From positions 62,001-126,000 of the forward strand of contig CAILMF010000055.1 in assembly GCA_903835235.1 (NCBI GenBank): a stretch of DNA of 64,000 bases, in the 5' to 3' direction. This DNA comes from an uncultured Rhodospirillales bacterium (GTDB taxonomy: Bacteria; Pseudomonadota; Alphaproteobacteria; Acetobacterales; Acetobacteraceae). The translations under genes were made by a program, and so were the position numbers. Of the stretch, positions 30,101-45,100 are shown one piece after another. Each line of letters begins with the position of its first letter. The first letter of the stretch is position 1. The notes beneath the pieces are model-generated. The model was not told where the DNA came from. It was given only the letters and a program-made list of their open reading frames with translations, and made no database searches.

Positions 30101-33100
30101 GGCGGTGTCGCGGTAGGTGGCCAGGTGGCGGTGGGTGTCGCGGCGGCGACCAACGACGTGCGCTCGCAGCTCAGCGCCGTGGTGGATGCCAGCAGCGTAA
30201 CCGCCAACACCGGCAATGTGGTGGTGCAGGCGCAGATGCTGCATGCCGCCAACCCCGCGGAAGGCATGGGCTACCTGACCATGCCTTCCGGTGCCACCAC
30301 CGGTAAAAGCGACAGCATCGGCACCTATGACAGTGCGACGCTGGACGCGCAGATGTGGTCGCTGGCGATCTCCGGCGGCTTCTCCAGCAACGTCGCGGTC
30401 AACGGCTCGCTCTCCCTGAACTGGATGCGCAGTTCGCTCGACGCGCATATCAGCGGCTCCACCGTGCATGCCGATGCCGGCAGCGTCACCGTTGGTGCGC
30501 TGGATGTCTCCGGCATCCGTGCGCTGGCCGGCGGCATCAACGGCTCCGGCCAGGTCGGCGTGGGTGCCGCGGTGGCGTATAACTGGTTCGGCGGCAATCC
30601 CGGCACGCCGGCCGATCCCTCGCGCAACACCATCCAGGCCTATATCTCCGGCGGCACCCTTCGCTCGCGCGACCTGGCCATCTCGGCCCGCGCCGACAAT
30701 GTGGTCAGCAGCGCGGCCATCTCCGGCGGCGTGGCCGGCGCGGTTTCGGTGAATGCGGCGGTGTCGCTGAACTGGACGACCAAGCAGGTTTCCTCGCAGA
30801 TCCGCGGCGGCGCCGATGTGGTGCTGACCGGCAGCGGCTCGGTCGACGCGACCTCAAACAGCACCATCCAGACGCTCGCCATCGGCCTGGCTGTGGGGCT
30901 CTACACCGGCGTGGCCGGGTCGGTTGCGGTCAACACCATCGACGACGCGGTCGATGCCACCGTGGATGGCAGCAGCACCGTGCTGACCGCCGCCAACAAC
31001 ATCCGCATTTCCGCGAACTCGGCGCCGACGATCACCGCCTATGGCGGTGCCGGCGCCGGTGGTGCGGCGGGTGTCGGCGGTGCGGTTGCGGTCAACAGCA
31101 TCGGCGCCACCACCACCGCCATCATCCAGAACGGCGCGCATGTCACCGCCAAGGGCACCAGCGCGACCGGCCTGGCCGTGCCGGACTGGGCTGTCGATAC
31201 CGCAGGCACCGTGGTTACCGGCACCGCCGTGCGTGGCCTGGCCGTGGTGGCCAACAGCGTGGAGTCGATGGACGTTTTCTTCGCCACGCTGGCGATTGGC
31301 GGCTTCGGCCTTGGCGTCAGCGTGGATGTCACCGACAGCCACGGCAGCACCACCGCCAGCATCGTCGACTCCTTCATCAACAGCGATACCGACCGCGGCC
31401 AGGACGTGATGGTGCGCGCGCATCATCAGCACGACGAGACGGTTTCCGCCGATGCCGCGGCGCTTGGCGGCAGCGCAGGCGTGGCCGTGGCCGTGCAGTC
31501 CACTAAGCTCAACCACGTGACCTTGGCCGATGTCAGCGACACGGATGTGGCGGGTGCAACGCCGCACACGCTGTATTCCGGTGGCCGGCTTGAAGTGAAG
31601 GCACTGGCGCGCGAGACGGTTTCGGCCACTGTGGTTGGCGTGGGCGCCGGTGGCAGCTTTGGCGGCACCGGGGCAGGCGCGGGCATTTCCAGCTTCTCCA
31701 CGACGCAGGCGCAGCTGCAGGCCAAGGCGCGGGTGGGCGGCACCGTGAAGGTCATCGCGGATGCGGGCTTCACCGCGAATAACGGCCATGTGGTGGCCGT
31801 TGCCATCGGCTCGGGCGCGGCTGGTGCCGGCGTGTGGTTGACGCATCTGCAACGCACCACGCAGGCGTTGATCCTGGCTGGCGACGTTGTTGCCACCGGC
31901 GCCATTTCGGTGCTGGCGAACAACCAGGAACATCTGGGCGCCGGCGTTGGCGTGGGCGCGGCGGGCGCGCTTGGGGCGCTGGTTGGCGCGGTCACCGTCA
32001 CCGAGTCCGAATCCGCCACGCGCGCCACGGTGGCGGGCATCGTCACCTCCAGCGGCGACATCATCATCCATGCGGATGGCAAGACCGACGTCAACAAGAC
32101 CAGCAGCCTCTACACCGGCAGCATCACGCTGGGCGGCGGCGGCGGTGTCGGCGCTTCGGTTGAGGTGATCTCACTGCACCAGGACGTCACCGCGGCGATC
32201 AACGACAGTGCCGTGGTCACCGCCGATGGCAGCGTGACGGTGCAGGCCACCAGCCAGCGCGACGTATGGTCGCGCGTCTTCGCCTTTGCCGGCGGCCTGG
32301 TGGGGGCCATCGCCGGTGCGGTTTCGGTGGTGAATATCGGCAACGCCAACAGCCAGGACGACCTGGACCAGGCGGCCGGCGCCATCGCACCGATCAACAG
32401 CACCTTCACCGGTAATACCAGCAGCCTCGGCCTGACCGGAACCGACACCAGCAGCGCGGTGACCACCCGGCTGTCCGGCAAGCTGACCAGCTATGGCCTG
32501 GCGGCGCGCAGCGCGAAGGGCGGCATCGAGGCCTTCATCGGCCAATCGGCGCATGTCACCTCCGGCGCCAATGCCCATAGCGGCAACATCAGCGTCACCG
32601 CCTCCAGCACCGATACGGTGGACGCGACCACGACGGGCATTGCGGTGGGCGGCCTGATCCCAGGCGGCATGGCAGCGCTTGCCGGTTCGGTCACGGTTGT
32701 CACGCTGGATGGCAGCGTCACGGCGCATGTCGAGAAGCTGGCCGAGCTGACCGCGCATGGCGCGCTGCTGGTGGATGCCGAGCTGACCAACACCGTGACC
32801 GCCACGGCCATTGGCGGCGCCGGCAGCCTGTATGCCGCGCTGGGTGCGCAGGTGGCCGTGGTGAACGACCATTCGGATGCCATGGCCTACCTGGCCGATG
32901 GCCTCAGCGATACCGACGCCGTGATGGTGTTCGGCGCCACGTCCATGCAGGTGATCAGCAACGCCACGCGAACCGTGACGCTGGATGTGCAGGGCGCCAG
33001 CGTCGGCCAGGTGGCCGCCGGTGCCGCGATCGGCGATGTCACCATCGATGGCGACAGCGATGCCTATATCGGCAACTACGCCCAGTTGAATGCCTCTGGC

Positions 33101-36100
33101 GCGGCCAGCCTGCTCGGCTCCGTCACCGTGGCCGCCGCCAATACCGTGACGGTGGACGACACCACGCTGGAAGTCGCCGTGGGCATCGGCGCCGGCGCCG
33201 GCAACCAGGCGAATGTCACCCTGGGTGGTGCGGTGGAAGCCTATGTCGGCAGCCACGCGCACCTGGTGATGCTGGGGCAGCTGGATGTCAGCGCCACCTT
33301 CACGCCGAAGCTGGAAACCCAGATCAAGGGCGTGGCAGCCGGCGGCCTTGCGGTTGGTGTTTCGCTGACCGAGGTGAGCATCAGCACCGCCGTGACCGCG
33401 GCACTGGATGCGCTGCATGGCAGCACGCTTGGTCATGCGGTGGTGGTGGCAGGCGCCTTGCGCGTGGCCGCCATCGGCCGCCGTGCCAACGGCACGGACA
33501 ACAACATCCACGCCTATTCGCTCGGCGCCAGCGGCGCGCTGGTCGGCGGCAATGGCTCGGTCGCACGGGCCACGAACAATGCGCAGATGCTGGCCAAGCT
33601 GGGTGACAGCAGCGACGTCACCATCACCGCGCCGTCCACTGCCGGCGCCACCGGCAGCCTCACCGCCGGCAGCGCCAGCGTCACCGTGGATACCGACTTC
33701 GTTCAGTACGCCGAGGCCAGCAGCATCGCCGCCGGGGTGATCGGCGTTGGCGTGGCCATCTCCAGCGCAAGCGCGGATGAGCATGTGACGGCGCGCATCG
33801 GCGAGAAGTCCACGCTGGGTGCCCAGACCCTGGTTGTCAGCGCGACCGCCCGCTCGAACAACCAGGCCGTGACCTCCGCCGGCAGCGGCGGCGTGGTGGC
33901 CGGCGGTTCGGCTTCCGCCACCACCAACAACAGCATCACCACCACGGCGGAACTGGTCGGCTCGGGCGCGGCTGGCAGCACCATCACGCTGACCGGGGCC
34001 AGCGGCTTCTCGCTGAACGCCAGCAACAGCATCACCTTCAATGGCACCGTCTCGGCCGATGGTGGCGGTGTCATCGCCGGCAATGGCGCCTATGAGACGC
34101 ACAACGTCACGGCGGTGACGCTGGCGAAGCTGGGCGACCATGTGACCGTCACGGCGCCGCAGGTGGCGGTGCAGGCGACGACGACGCTGACCAAGGCCGA
34201 AGGCGGCACCAACCTGGGCGGCACCACCGGCGGCGTGATTGCCGGCGTCGGCGGCTATGTCAGCATTGTGCTGAGCGCCGACACCAAGGTGGAGATCGGC
34301 GCCTTCGCCAGCCTGACCAGCACCACGGGCACGATGACCCTGGCGGCGCTGAACAGCAGCGACATCCACGACAAGCTGGCGATGACGACGGGCGGCTTGA
34401 TCGGCATCGGCACGGTGAGCAGCACGCTGGGCACCAGCGACACGCCGGCGGACTACAAGTCCACCGTGCTGGTCGGGCACGACGCCACGCTGGAAAGCGG
34501 CGGCGTCTTCAGCGCCACCGCGCGCAGCACCGGCACCTTCATCATGGCGACGAATGTCGATGCCTATGGCCTGGTGACCGGCGCCGGCGCCACCGCCGAT
34601 GTGCATATCCAGGTCACCAATACCGTCACCTTCGAGGCCGACGTGACGTTGACGGCGCATAGGGACCTGCTGGTCGCCGCCGGCACCAGCAGCAACCTGG
34701 AGCACGACTACTACAAGGTGAACGCCACCACCGACCTGTTCTCCGGCAGCGCCATCCCGATCTCGGATATCGATGCGACCGCGCTGATCAACCAGACCAA
34801 TGCGGTCAACATCGGTGCGTCGAACAAGACCAATAGCGGCTTCATCACCGAGCGCGATGTCCACCTGAACGCCGACCAGTTCGGCGTGGCCGACATGTTC
34901 GCCCAGGCCAAGAGCGTCGATTGGACCACCGGCGTGTCCAACCTGCTGGGCGGCAGCGCCGGCTATGCCGGCACCGCGCACACCACCGGCAGCGGCATCA
35001 TCACGGTGGACGGCAAGATCACCACCGGCCTGAACCGCAATCGCACGCTGGTGCTGGACAGCTGGACCAACGGCGACCCGCTGGCGCGCCCGGCGGTGGG
35101 CGGCACGGTCCATGCGGCGGTGCAGCAGGGCATCAGCTACCAGTTCGGCAGCCAGCTGGCGTCCTCCGGCCTGTTCTCCCAGTTGGCGACGGCGCAGCAG
35201 CAGTTGGCCTCCTTCGGGCCGACCCGCGCGCTGTCCAGCAACCCCACGCTGTTCGATTTCTACCAGGGCGAAATCAACCGGGTGACCAATGAGCTGGTCT
35301 CGACCGGGCTGGGCACGCTGCAGACGGACTTGCTTGGCGTACAGACCGTGGTGCCGGTGCAGAAGCATGTCATGCAGGTGGCGGTGGCGCCGATCTATTC
35401 GGCCGCCGGCAATGTCTATGTCATCGGCGGCAGCATGGCGGGCAGCGGCACCTTCGTCACGCCGCACGACGTCACCATCAGCATCACCAACAACACCCCG
35501 GCCTTCCTGGTGCTGGACGATATCACCGTGGCGCCCTCGATCGGCGAGGTGCGGTTCAACGGCAACCCGACCAGCACCTCCGGCAGCCTGCACTTCGTGG
35601 CCAGCGGTACGCCCGGCCAGGCGCTGATCGACATCGAATCCAAGCTGGGCCCGACCACCGGCAGCTATGTGCGGCCTGATGTCACCCTGATGGGCGATGT
35701 CTCGGCCAATGGCACGCTGAAGGTGCGGGGCGAGGGAAGCTACTACGAGATCGGCAAGGTCAGCGTTTCCGTCGCCGATGTGATGACCAAGGGCACCGCT
35801 GTCATCGACGGTACCGGCAAGCTCCTGACGTCGTTGAATGGCGACACCTTCAGGGTTTGGGATGCCGTGACCGGCGGTACCCGCGCCGCCACGTCGACCG
35901 AGGAAACGGCCCTGCTGGCGCAACTCGCCGCGCCAGCCACCTCGGCCAGCGACGCCGCGTTGCGCGCCGGCATCATCCGCATCACCGCGCAGACCATTGA
36001 CGTGAACGGCCTGATCCAGAGCGGCAAGAGCAGCTACGACCTGGTGCTGGGCAGCGCGGTGCAGACCGAGATCGACAACCTGCATGCCTCCGGCGTGGTG

Positions 36101-39100
36101 GCGTTGAAGTCCGTGGTCAGCGACGATTTCAGCGTGGACTACGATACCGTCAACAAGCGCATCATCGTGCATGACCTGGCGGTGAAGGCCGGCAACATCA
36201 CCCTGGACGGGCTTATCTTCAGCACCGGCCGCGGCAGCATCCAGGCGCTGGGTGCCTTCGCCGGCATCAACGTGACCAACAACACCAGCTACGACATGGA
36301 AGTGCAGCGGCTGGACAACAGCCTGCGCGGCCAGGGCGTCATCACCATCATCGACAAGTCGCAGGGCTGGAAGGCGGCGACCAGCGTTACCGGGCTCGGC
36401 GCCGGCTCCTATGCTGTCGGCGTTTCCGGCTGGAACACCGGGGCCGGCGGCACCGGCACGGTGCGGGTGTACAACGCCCAGGGCGCCTATCGCGGCGAGG
36501 CGACGCTGGGGCCGCAATCCGCCTCCAGCGTTGTCGTGAACACCGCGGTGGGCCTGCAAGCCGCCTTCGCCATCAATGTCGGCGACTACCTGAGCAACCG
36601 CAGCCTGTTCACGCAGTACAAGCAGGATGCCGCCGGCAACATCACCAAGCAGACCGACGATGGCAGCGGCGCGGTGACAACACTGGTGGGTGGCGCGATC
36701 AGCTATGCCCCCGCCGCCGGTTGGCGTTATGCCTGGACCATCCTGCAGGACTTCCGCACCTACAAGTACACCACGGTCGCCAACTCGGATTGGCTCGGTA
36801 TCGACGCCCTGGTGCCGGACCCGAGCGATGTGACGTCCTGGGGGCCGGCGCTGAATATCGGCCTGCCGACGCCGAAGGGCGATGGCGCGTATTTCTATCT
36901 CGACCCCGGCAATACCAGCACGTCGCATTTCGATCCTGGCACCGACATCACCGTCTCCTCGCAACAGACGGTGCAGGACCAGTGGGAAGAAAGCACCTGG
37001 TACGGCAAGCACACCTACTACAAGACCTACCGTCTGGAGGAGGGCAAGCAGAGCGCGAGCACGACCGATATCCGCGCGACAGCGGGCATCGCCATCGGCT
37101 TCCTCGGCTTCTCCAGCGCCAGCGCCAGTGCCGGCGTCAGCATCACCTCCACGGTCACGGGCCGCGACATCATCCTCAGCGGTGGCATGGCCAGCGCCAC
37201 CAGCGTCATCATCGACTCCAAGGGCGCCATCCGCGATGACGGCCAGCACGGCGTGCTGAGTGCGCCGACCCTGTCGCTGACCGCGACCGGCAATATCGGC
37301 GACATCAGGCAGGGCGGCGCCATCCGTGTGCTGCTGCCGGCCGGCGGCGCGATCAATGCCACCACCATGGCGGGCGATATCCTGCTGGCCGGCGCCAGCG
37401 GTGTGCTGCGGCTCGGCACCATCACTGCCGGCGGCGACCGCGACGTCACCATCACCGGCACTGGCGATATCATCGGCACTGGCCTGGTGACGGGTGGGCG
37501 GATCGACCTGGAGACCACCGGCGGCGCCATAGGCAGCCTCGCCAGCCCGCTGCTGCTGCATGCCGGCAGCGCCGCGCGTGACCGGGTGACGCTGATCGCA
37601 ACCGGCGATATCGCCGCGGAACAGCCCAATGGCGACATGCCACTGTTCATGGTCAGCACCACCGGTGGCAATATCTGGCTGAAGGCCGATGCCGGCAGCC
37701 TGACGGATGTGAACACCGCCGGCGTGGTCGATACCCGCACCGTGGGCGCGCTGCGCGACAATGTCTGGTCCGCGCTGGGCCTGACCGATGTCTCCGGCGC
37801 GGCCACCGCCAAGATCAACAATGCGCTCAACACCTATGTGCAGACGCGGACCGGCGAGTACTTCACCTATTGGGACATGCGCGCCGACACCACGCTGGCG
37901 AAGCAGGCCACCGCGGACTACTTCACCTACTGGGATATCGCGCACGCCGCCGAGGGAGCCTATGCCGCCAGCAGCCGCGCCGACTACTTTACCTATTGGG
38001 GCTACCGCAACAGCCAGGGCGGCACCTACGACCCGACGCATCTGGTGATCAGCGCCAACGAGACGGCGCTGCTGACCGCCGGCTACAAAATCGACGGGCT
38101 GAGCGATGCCACCATCGCCACGACGCTGGCGGACCTGCTGGTTGCGCGGAAGGCGGACTACACCGCCCTGAACACGCGCTGGAACAGCAGCACCTACGAC
38201 GCGCACTTCACCTACACCCTGACCAACGCGGACCAGGCCACCAGCTTCCTGGTGAATCACGTGGAACTGACGACGGCCGAGGCAACCGGGCTGAGCCCGA
38301 CCGACAAGGCCACCGCCCTGGCGACGAAGCGCAGCCACTTCACCTCGTTGGGCGCCACCTGGTCCAGCACGCCGTATGACCCGCTGTTCCGCTATCGGCT
38401 GACCACGGCGGAAGCCAGCAGCACTGCGGTGATCAACAGCATCACCATCAGCGCGGCGGAAGTCGCCAACATCACCGCGCTGGGCAATGCGGCGCACAAG
38501 ACGCCCACGCAGATCCAGAACGACATCGATGCCGCCAACCTGAAACGGCGAGACGAGTTCCGCGCTGCCGGCAGCCGCGTGATCAGCACCGGCGTCACCT
38601 GGGGCAACTCGGCCTTCAACAGCAGCTTCACCTACACGGCGACCAGCACGGAGATTGCCGACAACCGCAGCAGCTTCAAGATCTGGACCGAAGCGCAACT
38701 GACCAGCCTGGCCGGTGCCGGCCTGCTGAAGGCGGTGACCTCCACGGTGACGGTGAACAAGACCCCGGTCATCGTGACGCCCGGCACAGCCACCTTGCTG
38801 GCCAGCGGCAGCATCGGCAGCTATGGCGGCGTGCTGACGCTGGCGCTGCCGGCGACGAGCTTCACTGACGACCAACGCACCGCGCTGGCCGCGGCGGAAC
38901 GCTCCGACGTGTCCTTCGTGACGCATGCACCGGTGACGGTGGTGGCCAGCTTCAACGGCCACACCATCACCCGTGTCGGCAGCGGCAGCTGGCTGACGGA
39001 TGGCTTCGCCATCGGGCAGACGATCCTGGTGGCGGGCAATACCGCGAATGCGACGGATGCCGGCAACTACCTCACCATCACCGCCGCCAGCGCCGGCACG

Positions 39101-42100
39101 CTGACCGTTGACCTGGCCACGGGCAGCAGCGCCACGCTGACCAACGAGATCGGCGCCACCGTCACCATGGCGCCGGTTGCGCGAGACCCGCTGACCTCGA
39201 CGGTGCCGGTCACCGGCATCGTCATCAACCAGCGCAACGACATGGCCATCCAGGTTACCGGTGCATTGGCGGTGACGGCGGGCGGCGATGCTTTCATCAC
39301 CTCGCAGCAGGACCTGGTGCTGAAGACGGTGGATGCGGTCGGCACCACCTGGCTGAAGTCCAAGACTGGCCTGCGCATGGCGGCGGCGGGCACTGCGATC
39401 CATAGCGGCCCCTTGGTGTTGGAGGCCGGGGATGGCGGTATCGGCGTTTCGGTGGCGGAGCCCGTGCTGCTGAACCTGCGCAGTGGCGCCAGCGTCACGG
39501 CGCGGGCGACGCAGGACATCTTCCTCAGCCGCGCCAGCGGCGACCTGACGCTGGAGACGATCTACTCCAAGGCCGGCACGGTGGATCTGCGCGCCGCGGC
39601 GGGCAGCATCTACGACACGCTGTCGCATCCGTTCGAGAAGATCCTGGCGCAGGACATCAACCTGGTCGCCAGTGGCGAGATCGGCCAGTCCGGCCATGTC
39701 GGCGTGACCGACAACCTGCTGGAATTCGGCCTCAGCGGCGGTGTCATCAATGCGCGGGCCGGCGGCAACGTCGCGCTGCGCAGCACGCTCGGCAACTTCC
39801 AGGTTGGCGCCATCGTCTCCACCGGCGGCAATGTGAAGCTGGAGGCGCAGGGCTCGATCCTGGATGCCAGCGGCGGCGCGCCGGCGGCGAATGTCAGCGG
39901 CGCGGCCATCAGCCTGTTCACCGAAGCGCTGGGCGGCATCGGCGTGCTCGGCACCGACCTGCGCATCGTGGCGACGGGGCTGTTGAAGGTGGACAGCGGC
40001 CAGGATGTGCGGCTGACGCAGCAGAGCGGCGACCTGCATATCGACAGCGTCGGGGTGCGGGCGTTTGGCGGCAACGCTTTCATCCTATCGCTCGGCGCCA
40101 TCCTGAACGGGCATGCCAGCAACAACCGCGCCAGCAATGTCACCGCTGGTCGCACCAGGCTGTATTCCGGCGGCAATATCGGCGCGGTGGACAATGCGCT
40201 GGTCAGCACGGTTGGCGTGCTGGCCGGCAAGTCCACCGGCGGCAGCGTCTGGGTGGAGAATTTCGGCGCGGTCACCGTGGGTGACAGCACCTTCGATGCG
40301 GTGGGCCTCACCTCCACCGGCTCGGTCACGCTTTCGGCGCATAGCCCTGTCGCGGTGGCGCTGGATATCACCGCCGACCATGGCGACATCCATATCCTCA
40401 CCGCCACGTCGCTGGTGGGCGATATCGTGACCATCAATGCCGGCGTCACCGTCTGGGCCAAGGATGGCGCGGTGTTCCTCACCGCCAAGGATGCGGTGAA
40501 TGTCGAAGCCGGCGCCCTGGTGAAGGCAAGCGGCGCGGTGCACCTGGAAGCCGATGCCGACAACGCCAAGACCACCGGCGGCACGGTGCTGGTGGATGGC
40601 ACGGTCACGGCCGGCACGCTGCTCGCCATCCTGACCGGTGACTACGCCGATACGGTGACGTTGAACGGTACACTGACCGCGGGCACCGCCTTCACCATCA
40701 ACACCGGCGATGGCACCGACAGCATTGGCCTGTTCGGCAGCCTGACCGCGACCGGCGGCATGACGCTTGACGCTGGTGCCGGCAACGACACGGTGACGGT
40801 GCATCCGGCTCTGCTGGTCGGCAACGTCACCCTGCTTGGCGGCAGCGGCGACGACTACGTGCTGGTGGACCGGTTGCAGTCCCGCGCCGGCACCTTCAGC
40901 ATCGACGGCCAGGGCGGCAGCGATGTCACCCGCGTGGTGCTGAGCGACCTGGACCGCGACGGCACGACGCAGACCAACTACGCGCTCAGCGTCACCAACA
41001 GCGGCCTGCCGGATGACGGCACCGACCAGTTGTTCGTCGAAGGCCGCGGCTATAACGGCCTTGGCGACAGCGGACAGGACGATATCCTGCTGGTGCGTGC
41101 CAACTTCCTGGCCAGGCTGCACGGCAACTTCGGCGCCCGGACCTTCACCTCGGCGGTGGAGCGCATCAACTACGACAGCAGCCTGAATGGCGGGCTGCGC
41201 GTCAACGGCTGGTCCGGCGACGACAGCATGGTGGTGGACGACACCAGCGCCTTCATGACGCTGGATGGCGGGCTGGGGAACGACTTCTTCCAGGTCGGCC
41301 AGGTCTTTGGCGTCAACCCGAACACGGATGCCGGCTCGGGCATCCTGCCGGGTGATGGCATCCTCGGCACCGTGGTCACCGTCGGCTGGCTCTCGGTGGG
41401 CAACGACGCGCCGCTGGTGGTCTATGGCGGCAGCGGGGAGGACACCTTCAACGTCCTCAGCAACAAGGCGACGCTGCGGCTGGAAGGCGAGGATGGCAAC
41501 GACAGCTTCGTCGTGCGCGCCTTCGCCACCGGCGAGCATATCGACCTGAATGGTGGCAGCGGCGACGACCGCATCGAGTACAACATCAACGCGCCGCTCA
41601 GCATCAATGGCGGCGGTGGGTTCGACACGGTGGCCGTGCTGGGCACCGAGAAGAACGACAACTTCGTCATCACCAGCGGCGGTGTCTTCGGCGCCGGGCT
41701 GAACGTGCAACTGGATGGCGTGGAGGAATCGGTCCAGGTCGATGGGCTGGAAGGCAATGACAGCTTCTGGGTGCTGAGCAGCCGGGCCGATGTGCTGACC
41801 ACGCTGATCGGCAGCGCCGGCAGCGACAACTTCTACTTCGGCAGCGACGTGAACGGCCGCGTGGTCAGCGCCGACGCCAATGGCAGTTCCGGCGTCATCG
41901 CCCATACCGTCACCAGCACGGATACGCTGTATGGCGGCAGCTTTGCGCCAGGCGTTGCCGTCAGCGTTGGCAGCGCCACCACCAATCCGGTCCGCATCGC
42001 GGAAAGCGGCACTGGCACCGCGGTGCTGGAAGGCTCCGGCGTGGCGGATAGCTATACCATCTCGCTGGGCATCGACGAAGCCTCGGTAGCGAATGGCACC

Positions 42101-45100
42101 TCGGTCTATGTCACCGTGGTGGCGGCGGATTCCTCCACCGCGGACCAACTGCTGCCCGGTGCGCCGGCCCGCAGCCTGCGGGTGAGCACCGGCGGTGGCG
42201 CCTACCTGAATGCCGTGACGGTCAAGTTCACCAAGGGGGTGGACTGGAACGCGGTGAAGACGGTCTCGGTGCTGGCGCCGGAGGATACCGCGCGCGAGGG
42301 CAGCCGCACCTATGTGCTGGGCCACACCGTGCGCGTGGTCAGCACCAACATGGCCGGTGCGGGCGAGACGCAACTGTCGAACGCCAAGCCGGCCGCCATT
42401 CTTGTGGCGACCACCGACAACGACATCGGCGGCCTGGTGGTGACGCAGAGCAACGGCACGACCACGCTGGTGCAGGGCAACGCCACCACGCGGCAGACCG
42501 ACACCATCGGCATCGCGCTCACCAGTGCGCCGACCGCCGATGTGACGGTGACGCTGGGTGTGGATGCCGCGCTGCTCACGGCTTCGGCGCCGACGCTGAC
42601 CTTCACCACGAGCAACTGGATGACGGCGCAACTCGTCACCCTGACCGCAAACAACGCGGCTGCGTTGCCGGACCCGGCGGCGACGCGGGTGACCTATGCG
42701 CTGACCAGCACGGATGCGGTGTTCAACGGCGCCAGCGTGCTGCCGACCAGCGTGACCGTCATCGGCGATGCCCAGGCCCGCGTGGTGGTGCAGGAAAGCG
42801 ACGGCAGCACCCGCGTGACCCTGGCCAATGGCAGCGTGCCCGGCACCACCGACAGCTACAGCATGCGCCTGGCCAAGGCGCCCGGCGCCGATGTGCAGGT
42901 GCGGATCAACGCTGATCCAGCCACCGACATCACGCTGGGTGGCGCGGTCGGGCTGGCGACGCTGTTCACCGCCAGCAATGTCGCGGCCACCACCACCTCC
43001 GTTGGCGGCGTGACCGTCATCGCCCGCACCGGCGGCGGTTCGTGGTTGAGCGCTGGCTTCACCAGTGGGTCGCTCATCCAGCTCAGCGGCGGCGGTGTCG
43101 GCATCGATACCGTCGGGCTGGCCACCTACAAGGTGCAGTCCGTCACCGCCACGGCGCTGACACTGACGCAGGACTACGGCATCCCGGCCCAGGCTGGCCT
43201 GACGCTGACGGTGAAGGCAGTGACGCCGGTGGTTACCTTCACCACCGCCAACTGGTTCACCCCAGTCACCATCACCGTTTCCGGCGACGCGCACTACACG
43301 CCGGACCCGGCGGCGCAGTTCGACCGCGTCTTCCCGGCCGGCGCGCATACGTTGGGCGCCATCCAGGGGCCGGTCGTGGTGGAAGGCGGTATCGGCTCGG
43401 TTGACCGCACGCTGAAGCTGGCGCTGATGTTGCCGAGCGAGACACCGCAGGCGCCGCTGAACAATGGCGCTTCCGGCGACGAAGGGCTGAACACCGACAC
43501 GCTGGTGGTCGACAGCTCCGGCCTGTTCGGCGACAGCGCCGCCTCCGTCACCACGCATGGCATCCAGGGCTTCGGCCTCGGCACGGCCAGCATCATCATC
43601 CCCGGTGTTGGTGGCGCCGCGGATACCACCATCCCCGGCGGCATCAGCTTCCATGGGCTGGAGGTGGTGAACCTGCTCGCCGGCCAGGGCGATGACGTGC
43701 TGGCGGTGGATGTGACGCCGGTGACCATCGCCGGCACCTACGCCTTCACCGCGGACCCGCTGGCGGGCACCAGCGGCATCAGCCGCAGCGATGGCGGCAG
43801 CTTCCTGGCGGATGGCCTGCGCATGGGCGACCGCCTGGTGGTGGATGGTGCCGGCGCGGACAGCGGCAGCTGGACCATTGCGAGCATCGCGGTCGATGGC
43901 CATTCCATGGTCCTGACCGGCCCGCTGGCGACGCCGATGACCACCAGCGCCACGCTGACCGTGGTCTCGCCGCTGATGCTGGTGCAGGGCGGTGGCGGCG
44001 ATGACAGCATCACCGTCAGCGGCAGCGCGCCTGGCAGCGTGCCGGTGCTGGTGTTCGGCGACACCACCGAGGATGGCAGCCCCTATGGCGGCAGCTTCGG
44101 CACGCCGACGCTGAAGGGTATCGTCTTCAGCAATCCCGGCAACGACACCATCGACGCCAGCGCGGCGACCTTGGGGCTGGTGGTCTATGGCGGCGGTGGC
44201 GATGACAGCCTGCTCGGCGGCAGTGGCGACGACGTGCTGCTGGGCGGCGGCGGCAACGACACGCTGAATGGCGGCAGCGGCAACGACGTGCTGTATGGCG
44301 ATACCGGGATCAACCTCGGCACGCTGAAGCGCCCGGACCTGACCAGCAACCTGCTGCTGTTCACCACCGACCCGGGCGCGGCCACGCCGAACAGCGCGGG
44401 CGATGCGCTGCTGGCCGGCGCCGACAGCCTGGATGGTGGCGATGGCAACGACATCCTGCTGGGCGACCAGGGCGTGACCCTGCGTGCCCATGCCGGCGAA
44501 CCCGGCCGCTACGGCGGCTTCGAGGGCGGGGCGCTGCTGCAGGTCAGCACCACCACGCCGACTTCCGGCGCAAGCGATGCACTGACCGATGCGATCGGCA
44601 GCAACCTGGTGTTCGGCGGTGCTGGCGCGGACAGCATCATCCTGGGCGGCGGCAGCAATGTCGTGCTGGGCGACAATGGCAGCGCCACCATCACCGCCGG
44701 CATCACCACGCTGGTGCAGACCACGGATGTGGTGGAGGGCACCGGCGGCAATGACAGCATCAGCGTGGCCGGCGGCACCGCCACGGTGTTCGGTGGCACG
44801 GGCGCGGACAGCATCACCTCCGGCGCCGGGCCGTCGCTGATCTTCGGCGATGACGGCGTGCTGAGCTTCGATACCGCCGGCGTGATCGTGCAGGCGAAGA
44901 CGACGGATACGCTGGGCGCGGCCGACTTCATCGATGCGGCCAGCGGCGACAACCTGGTGGTGGGCGGCGCCGGTGGCGACCACATCGCCACCGGGACCGG
45001 CAACGACACCATCCTCGGCGATTTCGGCCGGGGGGTTTGGGTCGGCGGCTTGCTGGTGGCGGTGCAGACCACCGATCCGACGCTGGGCGGCGATGACAGC

